In this document: piece after piece, positions 18,757 to 28,232 of the stretch
Layout: the number at the start of each line of letters is the position of its first letter
How positions within the stretch are numbered: the stretch's first letter is position 1
Source: Agromyces italicus DSM 16388
Lineage (GTDB): Bacteria; Actinomycetota; Actinomycetes; Actinomycetales; Microbacteriaceae
Reading direction: 5' to 3'
Assembly: GCF_000421545.1 (NCBI RefSeq)
Contig: NZ_ATXF01000006.1
Span: 1-64,000, forward strand
DNA length: 64,000 nt
The notes under the pieces: generated by a model
Told to the model about the DNA's origin: nothing
Databases searched by the model: none
What the model saw: the letters and a program-made list of their open reading frames with translations, nothing else
Position numbers and translations under genes: made by a program

Positions 18757-19746
18757 ATGCAGGCGGAGACGGCGCGGGAGACGATGCAGGCATTGGTGAT
18801 CGACCGCAGCGGCGATGCCGACGAACTGCGGGTCGCCGAAGTGCCCCGCCCGCTGCGCATCAGCGACGAGGTGCTCGTGCGCGTGATCGCCGCGAGCGTG
18901 AACCCGATCGATGTGAAGACCCGGGCGGGCCGCGGCACGTCTGCGGCGATCGGCCACTACCCCGCGGTGCTCGGGCACGACTTCGCCGGCGTCGTCGAAC
19001 AGGTGCCGTACGCCGCGCACCCCCTGCAACCCGGCGACCGGGTGTACGGCATGGTGCGGGTTCCGCGCATGCCGGGCGCCCACGCCGAGTACACGACGGT
19101 GAGCTCGATGAGCCTCGCCCCGATGCCGGCTTCGCTCGACTTCGCGCACGCCGCGGCCGTGCCGCTCGCGGCGCTCACGGCGTGGGGCGCCGTGGTCGAC
19201 ACCGCACGGGTGCACGACGGCCAGCGGGTGCTGATCCACGCCGGTGCGGGCGGCGTCGGGCATTTCGCCGTACAGTTCGCGGCGTATTTCGGCGCGACCG
19301 TCACGACGACCGCGTCGGCGCGCAACGCCGAGTTCCTGCGGGGGCTCGGCGTGCACCGGGTCGTCGACTACACGAGCGAACGCTTCGAAGACGAGGTACG
19401 CGAGCAAGACGTGGTCATCGATCTGATCGGCAACGTGACGGATGCCACGGGCACGCGCTCGCTCGAGGTGCTTCGCCCCGGCGGGCTCGTCGTCACGGTG
19501 CCCACGGGTTCATGGCCCACCATGCGCGACGAGGCCGAAGCCCGAGGCATCCGCTCGACCGGGTACGTCGTCTCACCCGATGCGCGCACCCTCGCGGTGA
19601 TCACCCGCCTCATCGATGACGGCGCGGTGCGCGTGCACCTCGACCGCGAGCTGCCGCTCGCCGAGGGCGCCGAAGCGCACCGGCTGATCGAGGCCGGGCA
19701 CGTGCGCGGCAAGCTCGTGCTGCGCGTCGCGCCCGACCCGGCCTGA
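18757..19746 (+). CDS. Quinone oxidoreductase-like MDR family protein
   Basis: The product is 329 residues from ATG 18757, with GGAAGG 7 nt upstream; ATG 18784 is possible. A medium-chain dehydrogenase/reductase fold is shown by VIAASVNPIDVKTRAGRG, YPAVLGHDFAGVVEQV, GDRVYGMV, the catalytic-domain hinge VPLAALTAWGAVVD and the NADPH site HAGAGGVGHFAVQFAAYFGATV. The four-Cys structural zinc lobe and catalytic zinc ligands are lacking, so it is probably an NADPH-dependent quinone or enone reductase. CAGAAT at 18721-18726 is a likely -10 element, giving a short leader. Confidence 0.88.
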   Translation: MQAETARETMQALVIDRSGDADELRVAEVPRPLRISDEVLVRVIAASVNPIDVKTRAGRGTSAAIGHYPAVLGHDFAGVVEQVPYAAHPLQPGDRVYGMVRVPRMPGAHAEYTTVSSMSLAPMPASLDFAHAAAVPLAALTAWGAVVDTARVHDGQRVLIHAGAGGVGHFAVQFAAYFGATVTTTASARNAEFLRGLGVHRVVDYTSERFEDEVREQDVVIDLIGNVTDATGTRSLEVLRPGGLVVTVPTGSWPTMRDEAEARGIRSTGYVVSPDARTLAVITRLIDDGAVRVHLDRELPLAEGAEAHRLIEAGHVRGKLVLRVAPDPA

Positions 19747-19750
19747 GCGC

Positions 19751-20707
19751 CTACCGCCCCGCCGCGAGCAATGACGCGCCGAGTTCGCTGCGCAGGTAGA
19801 GCACGCTGTGCCCGTATCGGGTCGAGACGACGAGGCCCGCGTCCCGCAGCACCCGCAGGTGCTGGTTGACCGCCGAGGCCGTCACGCCGAAGCGCACACC
19901 GAGCTCGGTCGACGACGCCGGGTCGCCGAGCGCCGAGAGCAGGCGGGCGCGGGTCTCGCCGAGCACCGCGGCCACGGCGGCCGGGTTCGCGACGTGCTCG
20001 GCCTCCCAGAGGGCGCCCTGCCCGCGGGCCGGGTACATGATCATCGGCGGGCCGTCGCCGACGGGCGCCGATCCGCGGCGGGTGAACATCGTCGGCACGA
20101 GCGTGAGGCCGAGTCCGTCGATCGGCTGCACCCGGTCGTTCGGGTCCTTCAGCCGGACCGAGACCACGCCGCCCTCGTAGTCGACGGTCGCGGAGAGCCC
20201 GTTGAGCATCGATGCCACCCCGCCCTGCGCGATCTGCCGGCCTCGGTAGACCACGTCGGCCTCGAGCACGGCGCGCATGCGCGGCCAGTACTCGGCGAAC
20301 GAGGCGTCCCACAGCTCGCGGAGCGCCCGCACGATGCGCCGCATCGCTGCGCGTCGCGACCCGGCGAACACCTCGGGGACGTCGCCGTGGACGGCGACGA
20401 GGTCGCGCTCGATCACGTCGCCGGGGGTGTCGAGGAGCGCCGCGAACTCGTCTTCGAGGCGGGTGAGCGGCGACTCGGGGCGCGGGTTCAGGAAGTCGGG
20501 GGTCCAGAGGCGATCGTCGATGAGCGCGGTGAGCGCGTCGAGGTCGAGCGCGGCGCGCGCCTCGGCGGTGCGCTTCAACCACGGCAGCTGCAACGGGAAC
20601 CGCGACGGTTCGCGGACCGCCCGCAGCGACAGGCTGAGCTCGCAGAGCGGCGAGATCCCGAAGCGCACCGCGCCGACGTCGTCCTCGTTCAGCACGTACC
20701 TCAACAT
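19751..20707 (-). CDS. ArsR-type winged-helix regulator with DUF5937-like N-terminus
   Basis: The 318-residue product starts MLRYVLNEDDVGAVRFG (ATG 20707). The first about 230 residues form the DUF5937-like sensory part (FGISPLCELSLSLRAVREP, then a helical segment and a beta-rich portion). The C-terminal about 80 residues are a winged helix (ARLLSALGDPASSTELGVRFGVTASAVNQHLRVLRDAGLVVSTRYGHSVLYLRSE). Such regulators commonly lie divergent from an MFS exporter, as here, with only 55 bases between the two starts. It probably controls the exporter gene. Confidence 0.9.
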   Translation of the reverse strand: MLRYVLNEDDVGAVRFGISPLCELSLSLRAVREPSRFPLQLPWLKRTAEARAALDLDALTALIDDRLWTPDFLNPRPESPLTRLEDEFAALLDTPGDVIERDLVAVHGDVPEVFAGSRRAAMRRIVRALRELWDASFAEYWPRMRAVLEADVVYRGRQIAQGGVASMLNGLSATVDYEGGVVSVRLKDPNDRVQPIDGLGLTLVPTMFTRRGSAPVGDGPPMIMYPARGQGALWEAEHVANPAAVAAVLGETRARLLSALGDPASSTELGVRFGVTASAVNQHLRVLRDAGLVVSTRYGHSVLYLRSELGASLLAAGR

Positions 20708-20762
20708 GAAGCAGAACGCTACATCAATTTCGCGCCCTCCGGCGTTCTGCCAGAACTGAACC

Positions 20763-22175
20763 GTGAGCCCCACCACCCCCACCGACACCGACCCCGCTCC
20801 GGGCACCGGCTCGGCGCCGGCCGTCGGCCCCGAGGCATCCGCCCCGCCGACGAAGGCCGGCCCCCCGCGCCCGACCTTGCGCGCCCGCCTCGCCGCCTCG
20901 GTCGCCGACCCGGTGCTGCGCATCCTCGTGGGCGCGACCCTCATCTCACGCCTCGGCCGCGGCATCTTCCTCACCGTCACGGTGCTCTACTTCACCCTCA
21001 TCGTGGGGCTCACCCCCGGCGAGGTCGCGATCGTGCTCGCCGCGGCGAGCGGAGCCGGGGTCGTCGCCTCCTTCGCCGGCGGCTGGCTCGCCGACCGGTT
21101 CAGTGCGAAGCGACTCATCATCGTGTTCACCGCGATCGAGGGCGTCGCACTCATCGCGTACGTCTTCGCCGCAGACTTCGTGACGGCGCTCGTGATCGCG
21201 GTGATCTGCGGACTCTTCGAGCAGGGCGCGAACTCCACCCGCTCGGCGATCATCGCGCGAGCCTTCACCGGCGAGTCGCGGGTGCACGCCCGGGCCGTCC
21301 TCCGTACCGTGACGAACGTGTCGATCGCAGTCGGCTCAGGGCTCGGCGCCATCGCCCTCGCGCTCGGCACCGCCGAGGCGTATCGCGGACTCATCATCGG
21401 CGCCGGCGTGCTCTTCCTGCTCGGCCTGTTCCAGCTCGTCCGCCTCCCGGCGTACGTCGACGCCCCGGCGCGTGCCGCGGTCGCCGAGGTCGTCACCGCG
21501 ACCGGTTCGGTGGATGCCACGGCCACCGCGGAGGCGATCGCCGCCGAGCGACGCAGCTGGCGCTCGCACTCCCCCTGGCGCGACCCGCGCTACCTCTGGC
21601 TCACCGCGCTCAGCGGGATCTTCGGCATGCAGTTCGGCGTCGGCGAGCTCGGCGTGCCGCTCTGGATCACGCGCGAGACCTCCGCCCCCGAGGTGCTCAT
21701 CGCCGCGCTGCTCATCCTCAACACGACCATCGTCGTCATCTTCCAGGTGCCGATGTCGAGGGGCACCCACGATCTCCGCGTCGCCGGGCGCGTCTCGGCG
21801 ATCGCCGCCTGGCTGATGGCCGGTGCGTGCCTCGTCTACGCTGCCGCGGCGGGCCTGCCGACCGGATTCGCGGTCGCGGTGCTCGTCATCGCGGCGACCG
21901 CCCACGCCTTCGCCGAGGTGCTCTCGCAGGCCGGCGGCTGGGGCCTCAGCTTCGAGCTGGCCGACCCGGTGCGGGCCGGCACCTACCAGGGCGTCTTCGG
22001 CATGGGGTACTCGGTCGGCGCCCTCGCCGCGCCGCTCGTCGTCAACGCGACGGCGATCTCGCACGGGTTCTCCGGCTGGGCGATCCTCGCCGCGATCTTC
22101 CTCGCCTCGGGGCTCGGCACCTGGTGGATCGCCCGGCGCGCAGCGGGCGCCGCCGCATCCTCGGCGCTCGCCTGA
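20763..22175 (+). CDS. MFS transporter
   Basis: The product has 470 residues from GTG 20763; CAGAAC ends 6 nt before it, suggesting a leaderless message. A Pro/Thr-rich cytosolic N-terminus (about 40 residues) precedes 12 predicted membrane helices. The loop between helices 2 and 3 reads GGWLADRFSAKRLIIV, the MFS G-x-x-x-D-R-x-x-x-K/R motif. A hydrophilic central loop (about 225-265) separates the halves. The family includes drug and metabolite exporters; the divergent ArsR-type regulator supports a small-molecule efflux role. Substrate unknown. Confidence 0.9.
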   Translation: MSPTTPTDTDPAPGTGSAPAVGPEASAPPTKAGPPRPTLRARLAASVADPVLRILVGATLISRLGRGIFLTVTVLYFTLIVGLTPGEVAIVLAAASGAGVVASFAGGWLADRFSAKRLIIVFTAIEGVALIAYVFAADFVTALVIAVICGLFEQGANSTRSAIIARAFTGESRVHARAVLRTVTNVSIAVGSGLGAIALALGTAEAYRGLIIGAGVLFLLGLFQLVRLPAYVDAPARAAVAEVVTATGSVDATATAEAIAAERRSWRSHSPWRDPRYLWLTALSGIFGMQFGVGELGVPLWITRETSAPEVLIAALLILNTTIVVIFQVPMSRGTHDLRVAGRVSAIAAWLMAGACLVYAAAAGLPTGFAVAVLVIAATAHAFAEVLSQAGGWGLSFELADPVRAGTYQGVFGMGYSVGALAAPLVVNATAISHGFSGWAILAAIFLASGLGTWWIARRAAGAAASSALA

Positions 22176-22176
22176 G

Positions 22177-22232
22177 CCCGCATCGCCACGCCCGCATCGC
22201 CGCGCCCGTATCGCCACGCCCGCATCGCCACG
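22177..22232. repeat. Four tandem copies of a 14-bp unit
   Basis: CCCGCATCGCCACG, CCCGCATCGCCGCG, CCCGTATCGCCACG and CCCGCATCGCCACG follow each other directly after the MFS stop codon. Copy number may vary between strains. Confidence 0.9.
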
Positions 22233-22234
22233 CC

Positions 22235-22308
22235 CGTTTCGGGGGTGCTTTTCCGCCAGACCCGTGGCGTGTCGCGCCGCAAAGTTGCGGAAAAGCACCC
22301 CCGAAACG
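22235..22308. repeat. Inverted repeat with 22-bp perfect arms
   Basis: The left arm 22235-22256 begins CGTTTCGGGGGTGCTTTTCC. The right arm 22287-22308 is its exact complement, with a 30-nt loop that holds a small GGCG/CGCC stem. It lies between the converging MFS and GNAT genes and could act as a bidirectional transcription barrier. It has no U-tract. Confidence 0.9.
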
Positions 22309-22310
22309 AA

Positions 22311-22342
22311 GGGGGCGCGGGGGCGCGGGGGCGCGGGGGCGC
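22311..22342. repeat. Four tandem copies of GGGGGCGC
   Basis: An 8-bp G-rich unit is repeated four times and followed by further G-runs (to about 22352). The plus strand therefore has several G5 tracts that could form a G-quadruplex. Confidence 0.85.
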
Positions 22343-22366
22343 GGGGGGCGGCGGCGAGCGAGGGCG

Positions 22367-22915
22367 TCAGCCGAGCGGCTGCGCGAGCACCCAGTCGTTC
22401 TCGACGCGGCCGCCGACCGTGAAGTGCTTGCGGCCCGCCTTCGCGAAACCCTGCTTCTCGTAGAAGCGGATCGCGCGCGCATTCTCCTCGTTGACGCCGA
22501 GCCAGCACACGACGGCGCCCGTCACCCGCGCGGCGTCGAGCGTCGCCGCCATGAGCGGCGCCGCGATTCCGCCGCCGTGCTCGCCCGCACGCGTGTAGAA
22601 CTTGCTGAGCTCGATCGCCGGTCGCGCCGTGACCGCGGCCGCGGCATCCGCATCACCCGGTTCGCCGCCGATGAGCATGCTGTACCCGACGAGCGCATCG
22701 GATGCCCCGCCGCCGCGTGCGGCGACGACGACGCGTCGCGCGGGGTCGTCGAGGTACGCGGCGAAGTGCTCGGGCCGGAAGTGCCGCTCGATGAAATCGG
22801 CCATCGCCTCGGGCGTGGTGTGCGGGGGGCACGCCAGCGGGAACGTCTCGGCGGCGAGGGCCGCGAGCGCCTCGACGTCGCCGGCGGTCGCGGGTCGGAT
22901 CACGGGCTCGGTCAC
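22367..22915 (-). CDS. GNAT-family N-acetyltransferase
   Basis: The 182-residue product is read from GTG 22915, because CAGAAT sits 6 nt upstream (leaderless); the in-frame start at 22948 would lie upstream of that element. VIRPATAGDVEALAALAAETFP is the N-terminal GNAT strand-helix. The acetyl-CoA-binding region is FYTRAGEHGGGIAAPLMAATLDAAR, where the usual R/Q-x-x-G-x-G/A is relaxed. WLGVNEENARAIRFYEKQGFAKAG is motif B. The substrate is unknown. Confidence 0.9.
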   Translation of the reverse strand: MTEPVIRPATAGDVEALAALAAETFPLACPPHTTPEAMADFIERHFRPEHFAAYLDDPARRVVVAARGGGASDALVGYSMLIGGEPGDADAAAAVTARPAIELSKFYTRAGEHGGGIAAPLMAATLDAARVTGAVVCWLGVNEENARAIRFYEKQGFAKAGRKHFTVGGRVENDWVLAQPLG

Positions 22916-22921
22916 CCCGCG

Positions 22922-22927
22922 ATTCTG
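22922..22927 (-). promoter_or_regulatory. -10 hexamer CAGAAT for leaderless GNAT gene
   Basis: CAGAAT on the minus strand ends 6 nt before the GTG at 22915, the same spacing as at 16421, 33852, 46545, 48781 and 61490. Confidence 0.5.
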
Positions 22928-22948
22928 CCAGAGCCAGGCGTGTGACAT

Positions 22949-23027
22949 ACCGTCTCAGGAAGACGGAAGCCCGTCAGGACGCATTCCCGAGTATCGTCCT
23001 GACGGGCATCCCTGTTCCTGAGACGGT
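22949..23027. repeat. Nested (two-level) inverted repeat with CAGGA words
   Basis: Outer arms ACCGTCTCAGGAA (22949-22961) and TTCCTGAGACGGT (23015-23027) are perfect over 13 bp. Inner arms GCCCGTCAGGACG (22969-22981) and CGTCCTGACGGGC (22995-23007) are also perfect over 13 bp. It lies between the start of the GNAT gene and the end of malate synthase. Confidence 0.9.
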
Positions 23028-23138
23028 GCTCACCCGGGCCTGGGCGGGCCCGCGCGCCGAGCGGGCCTCCCCGACCGCTGCACCTCCGGGGTCGCCGGAT
23101 GCGGTCGGGAAGGCCCTGGTCTTCGCTGCGGGCGGGGC

Positions 23139-24806
<1,668 letters not shown>

Positions 24807-24834
24807 GGTTTCGTCTCCTTGGACGTGCCGCCCC

Positions 24835-24916
24835 GGGGTTCACAGGACATCCGCCGACTTGCAGGACGACTGCTCGTCAACTCGTCCTGCGAACCCCGCG
24901 ATGTCCTGTAAACCCC
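24835..24916. repeat. Nested inverted repeat between aceA and aceB
   Basis: Outer arms GGGGTTCACAGGACATC (24835-24851) and GATGTCCTGTAAACCCC (24900-24916) are 17 bp with one mismatch. Inner arms GCAGGACGA (24861-24869) and TCGTCCTGC (24882-24890) are perfect over 9 bp. It fills the spacer between two same-strand glyoxylate shunt genes and could attenuate read-through. Confidence 0.85.
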
Positions 24917-24934
24917 ATGGGGTGGGCGAACGGG

Positions 24935-26302
24935 TCAGTGGTTGAACTGGTCTTCCTCGGTCGATCCGACGAGGGCGAGGGTTGCGCTGTTGGGGTTCAG
25001 CGCGGTGGCGATCTGATCGAAGTAGCCGGTGCCGACCTCGCGCTGGTGGCGCGTGGCGGTGTACCCGGATGCCTCCGAGGCGAATTCGGCCTCCTGGAGT
25101 TCGACGTAGGCCGACATGTGGCGCTCGCTGTAGTCCTTCGCGAGCGTGAACATGCCGTGGTTCAGGGAGTGGAAGCCCGCGAGGGTGATGAACTGGAACG
25201 CGTAGCCCATCGAGGCGAGCTCGCGCTGGAACTTCGCGATCTGCTCGTCGTCGAGGTGACGCTTCCAGTTGAAGCTCGGCGAGCAGTTGTACGAGAGGCG
25301 CTTGCCCGGGAACTTCGCGTGCACGGCCTCGGCGAAGCGGCGCGCGAGGTCGAGGTCGGGTTCGGCCGACTCCACCCAGAGCAGGTCGGCGTACTCGGCG
25401 TACGCGAGGCCACGGGCGATCACCGGCTCGATGCCGTTCGCCACCTCGTAGAAGCCCTCGGCGGTGCGCTCCCCCGTGACGAACGGCTTGTCGCGCTCGT
25501 CGTGGTCGCTCGTCAGCAGCGTCGCAGCGAGCGCGTCGGTGCGGGCGATGATGATCGACGGCACGCCGGCGACATCCGCTGCCAATCGCGCCGCGTTGAT
25601 CGTGCGGATGTGCTGCGACGTCGGGATCAGCACCTTGCCACCCATGTGGCCGCACTTCTTCTCGCTCGCGAGCTGGTCCTCCCAGTGCACGCCCGCCGCG
25701 CCGGCCTCGATCATCTGGTGCATGAGCTCGTAGGCGTTCAGCGGACCGCCGAAGCCGGCCTCGGCGTCGGCGACGATGGGGGCCATCCAGTCCTTCACGC
25801 CGGTTGCGCCTGCGCCGTCCTGAGCCTGTCGAAGGGTCGAAACCGCATCCTGCTCGATCTGGCCGGCTCGCAGCAACGCGTTGTTGATGCGTCGCACGAC
25901 CGCCGGCACCGAGTTCGCCGGGTAGAGCGACTGGTCGGGGTAGGTCTGGCCGCTGAGGTTCGCGTCGGCCGCGACCTGCCAGCCCGACAGGTAGATCGCC
26001 TTCAGGCCCGCGCGCACCTGCTGCACGGCCTGGTTGCCGGTGAGGGCGCCGAGCGCGGCCGACCACTCCGGGTCCTCCATGCGCTCGAAGGCGTTGCCCG
26101 TGTTCTTCTGGATGTCCTGCCAGAGCTTCTCGGCGCCGCGCTTGGCGAGCGTGCGCTCCTCGCGAACCGGGCCGCGGAGGGCGATGACGTCCTCGGCGGT
26201 GTAGTCGCGCTTCACGCCCTCCCAGCGGGGGTCGGCGTCCCACTCGAGCTGCAGCTCGGCCGCGGTCTGGGTCTGGTCGCCGGGGCGGTTGGGGGTGCTC
26301 AT
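24935..26302 (-). CDS. aceA: Isocitrate lyase
   Basis: The product has 455 residues from ATG 26302 (AAGGAG upstream). It cleaves isocitrate to glyoxylate and succinate, the first step of the glyoxylate shunt. The catalytic loop motif KKCGH (Cys about 217) in [28 protein letters not shown], the Mg/substrate segments IIIARTDA and [16 protein letters not shown], and the C-terminus STEEDQFNH are all conserved. Odd feature: residues of about 154-163, [10 protein letters not shown], are encoded by a dispersed repeat (25816-25843) inserted in frame in the loop just before the active-site strand. Relatives from memory have a short unrelated loop there. The enzyme is otherwise intact. Confidence 0.96.
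   Translation of the reverse strand: MSTPNRPGDQTQTAAELQLEWDADPRWEGVKRDYTAEDVIALRGPVREERTLAKRGAEKLWQDIQKNTGNAFERMEDPEWSAALGALTGNQAVQQVRAGLKAIYLSGWQVAADANLSGQTYPDQSLYPANSVPAVVRRINNALLRAGQIEQDAVSTLRQAQDGAGATGVKDWMAPIVADAEAGFGGPLNAYELMHQMIEAGAAGVHWEDQLASEKKCGHMGGKVLIPTSQHIRTINAARLAADVAGVPSIIIARTDALAATLLTSDHDERDKPFVTGERTAEGFYEVANGIEPVIARGLAYAEYADLLWVESAEPDLDLARRFAEAVHAKFPGKRLSYNCSPSFNWKRHLDDEQIAKFQRELASMGYAFQFITLAGFHSLNHGMFTLAKDYSERHMSAYVELQEAEFASEASGYTATRHQREVGTGYFDQIATALNPNSATLALVGSTEEDQFNH
25816..25843. repeat. Dispersed short repeat inserted in frame within aceA
   Basis: The plus-strand word TCCTGAGCCTGTCGAAGGG (25818-25836) is a well-known dispersed intergenic sequence of high-GC actinobacteria, whose translation reads STLRQAQ or LSLSKG. 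Here it sits inside the isocitrate lyase coding sequence without shifting the frame. Confidence 0.8.
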
Positions 26303-26479
26303 CGTCGTGCTCCTTCGGTGCTGCGGGGTGCATTCTCCGGATGCCTCGTGGCGGGTCATCCGTTCGTCCTGCACCCATGCTGCGCCCGCCTGGAGCACCC
26401 GGACCGACGAGTCCGGGGGTGAACTTCTGCGGTATTTCTACTCCGAAGAAGAACCGCGGTCCACCCGTCCGACAGCGGG

Positions 26480-26903
26480 TCAGTGGCTGGAGCGCACCGT
26501 GGCGCGGAGCCCCCGCAGGGCCGCGGTGAGAGCTCGAGCTCGGCCCCGTGCCTGGCGACGATCGCCGCGACGATCGAGAGGCCGAATCCGCGACCCCGGT
26601 CGGCGGCGTCGCGCGTGCGCCCGCCGCCCCGGGCGAACGGCGCGGTGAGGGTGGCGACGGTCGCCGCGTCGAGCTCGGCCCCGCCGTTCTCGACGCGGAG
26701 GAGCGGGGCGGGCCCCGTGGCATCCGTCGTCACTGTCACGAACCCGCCCCGCGCGTTGTGCCGGATCGCGTTCTGCACGAGGGTGACGACGAGCTGGCGC
26801 AGCAGCACCTCGTCGCCCTCGACGGCGGTCGTCTCGAGCGCCGCGGCCGGGCTCACGCCCGCCGGCTCCGCCTCGGGCGCGACCGACCGGACGGACTGTC
26901 AGG
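26480..26903 (-). pseudogene. Remnant of a sensor histidine kinase (ATPase domain)
   Basis: One frame (26903 down to about 26510) encodes LLRQLVVTLVQNAIRHNARGG, the N-box of a HATPase_c domain. It continues to a G-rich F/G2-box part, PFARGGGRTRD and GRGFGLSIVAAIVARHGAELEL. A stop codon precedes the fragment and no sensor or HisKA part exists, while the natural end LRATVRSSH lies in another frame (stop at 26480). The 5' part is therefore deleted and the 3' part frameshifted. No response regulator is adjacent. A short product from GTG 26856 is possible but unlikely to function. Confidence 0.75.
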
Positions 26904-26950
26904 TCACCCCGCCCCCGTCCGATGGTTCGTCTCATTCGCCGGGATCCGCG

Positions 26951-26978
26951 TTGCTCCCGCCGTGCCGCAGGGCAGAAT
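26951..26978 (+). promoter_or_regulatory. Putative promoter of the pot operon
   Basis: TTGCTC (26951-26956) and CAGAAT (26973-26978) are spaced by 16 bp, a vegetative-type arrangement, about 44 bases before the potA start codon. A leader with AGGAGG follows. Confidence 0.5.
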
Positions 26979-27021
26979 GGCCACTGCGCGATGGCGCGCG
27001 AGTGAACAGGAGGCGTCGCCG

Positions 27022-28215
27022 GTGACTCAGGCATCCACGATCGAGGCGGAGTCGGGGACGACTCCCGCACCCGGGAATTCCCGCGGCGAGGCACCCGGAA
27101 CGGTCGTCATCGACGCCGTCACGAAGCGCTACGGCGACGCGACCGCCGTCGACGGCCTCTCGCTCACCATCAAGGCCGGGGAGTTCATCTCGCTGCTCGG
27201 CCCGTCGGGCTGCGGCAAGACCACGACGCTGCGCATGATCGCCGGCTTCGAGCAGCCCGACGCGGGCGACATCCGCGTCTCCGGTCGTTCGCTGCTCGGT
27301 GTGCCGCCCTACCGCCGCGACGTGAACACCGTGTTCCAGGCCTACGCGCTCTTCCCTCACATGTCGGTCGCCGAGAACGTCGCCTACGGACTGCAGCAGA
27401 AGCGCACCCCCAAGTCGGAGATCCGCGAGCGCGTCATCGACGCGCTCGACCTCGCCCAGATGCGCGGGTTCGCCGATCGCAAGCCCACCCAGCTCTCCGG
27501 CGGCCAGCAGCAGCGCGTCGCCCTCGCCCGCGCCCTCGTCAACCGCCCGTCCGTGCTGCTGCTCGACGAGCCGCTCGGCGCGCTCGACCGCCAGCTGCGC
27601 GAGGAGATGCAGCTCGAGCTCAAGCTCCTCCAGTCGCGGCTCGGCATCACCTTCGTCTTCGTCACGCACGACCAGGGCGAGGCCCTGTCGATGAGCGACC
27701 GCATCGCGATCATGCGGAACGGCGGCATCGAGCAGCTCGCCGACGCCGACACCGTGTACGCGCGACCGGCCTCGGCCTACGTCGCCGCGTTCGTCGGCCA
27801 GCAGAACTTCTTCCGCGGCCGGGCCGCCGAGGGCGGCGGCGCCGTCGACTCGACGCACGCGCTCGTGCGCGGCGCCACCCCGGCCTCCCCCGCCCTGCGC
27901 GAGGGAGAGGCCGGCCTCGCGGCCGTCCGCCCCGAGTTCGTGCGGATCGAGGCCGCGGCCGGCGACGCGGCATCCGACGCCGTGAACACCGCCCGCGGCA
28001 CCCTCCTCGGCGTCTCGCACCTCGGCGAGACCATGCAGTACCTCGTCCGACTCGGCGACGACCAGAGCCTCATCGTCCGGCGCCCCACCCCCGAGGCGCC
28101 GCAGGTCTCGGTCGGCGACGCGGTCGTGTGCTCGTGGCGCCCCGAGAGCGTGCTCCTGTTCCCGGCCGACGATGCGGCGAGCGACGGCGGGTTCGTCGCC
28201 CCGCCCACCGCCTGA
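27022..28215 (+). CDS. potA: Spermidine/putrescine ABC transporter ATP-binding protein
   Basis: The product has 397 residues from GTG 27022, with a perfect AGGAGG 8 nt upstream. It energises uptake of polyamines or related amines. The ATPase domain shows Walker A GPSGCGKTT (60-68), Q-loop NTVFQAYALFPHM, signature LSGGQQQR, Walker B VLLLDEP and the H-loop VTHDQGEA. The C-terminal about 110 residues form the TOBE domain of PotA/FbpC-type proteins (VRPEFVRIEAA, VGDAVVCSWRPESVLLF). It is the first of four genes in transport order potA-D-B-C, closely spaced or overlapping. Confidence 0.93.
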   Translation: MTQASTIEAESGTTPAPGNSRGEAPGTVVIDAVTKRYGDATAVDGLSLTIKAGEFISLLGPSGCGKTTTLRMIAGFEQPDAGDIRVSGRSLLGVPPYRRDVNTVFQAYALFPHMSVAENVAYGLQQKRTPKSEIRERVIDALDLAQMRGFADRKPTQLSGGQQQRVALARALVNRPSVLLLDEPLGALDRQLREEMQLELKLLQSRLGITFVFVTHDQGEALSMSDRIAIMRNGGIEQLADADTVYARPASAYVAAFVGQQNFFRGRAAEGGGAVDSTHALVRGATPASPALREGEAGLAAVRPEFVRIEAAAGDAASDAVNTARGTLLGVSHLGETMQYLVRLGDDQSLIVRRPTPEAPQVSVGDAVVCSWRPESVLLFPADDAASDGGFVAPPTA

Positions 28216-28232
28216 TCCGCCGAGGAGCCACG

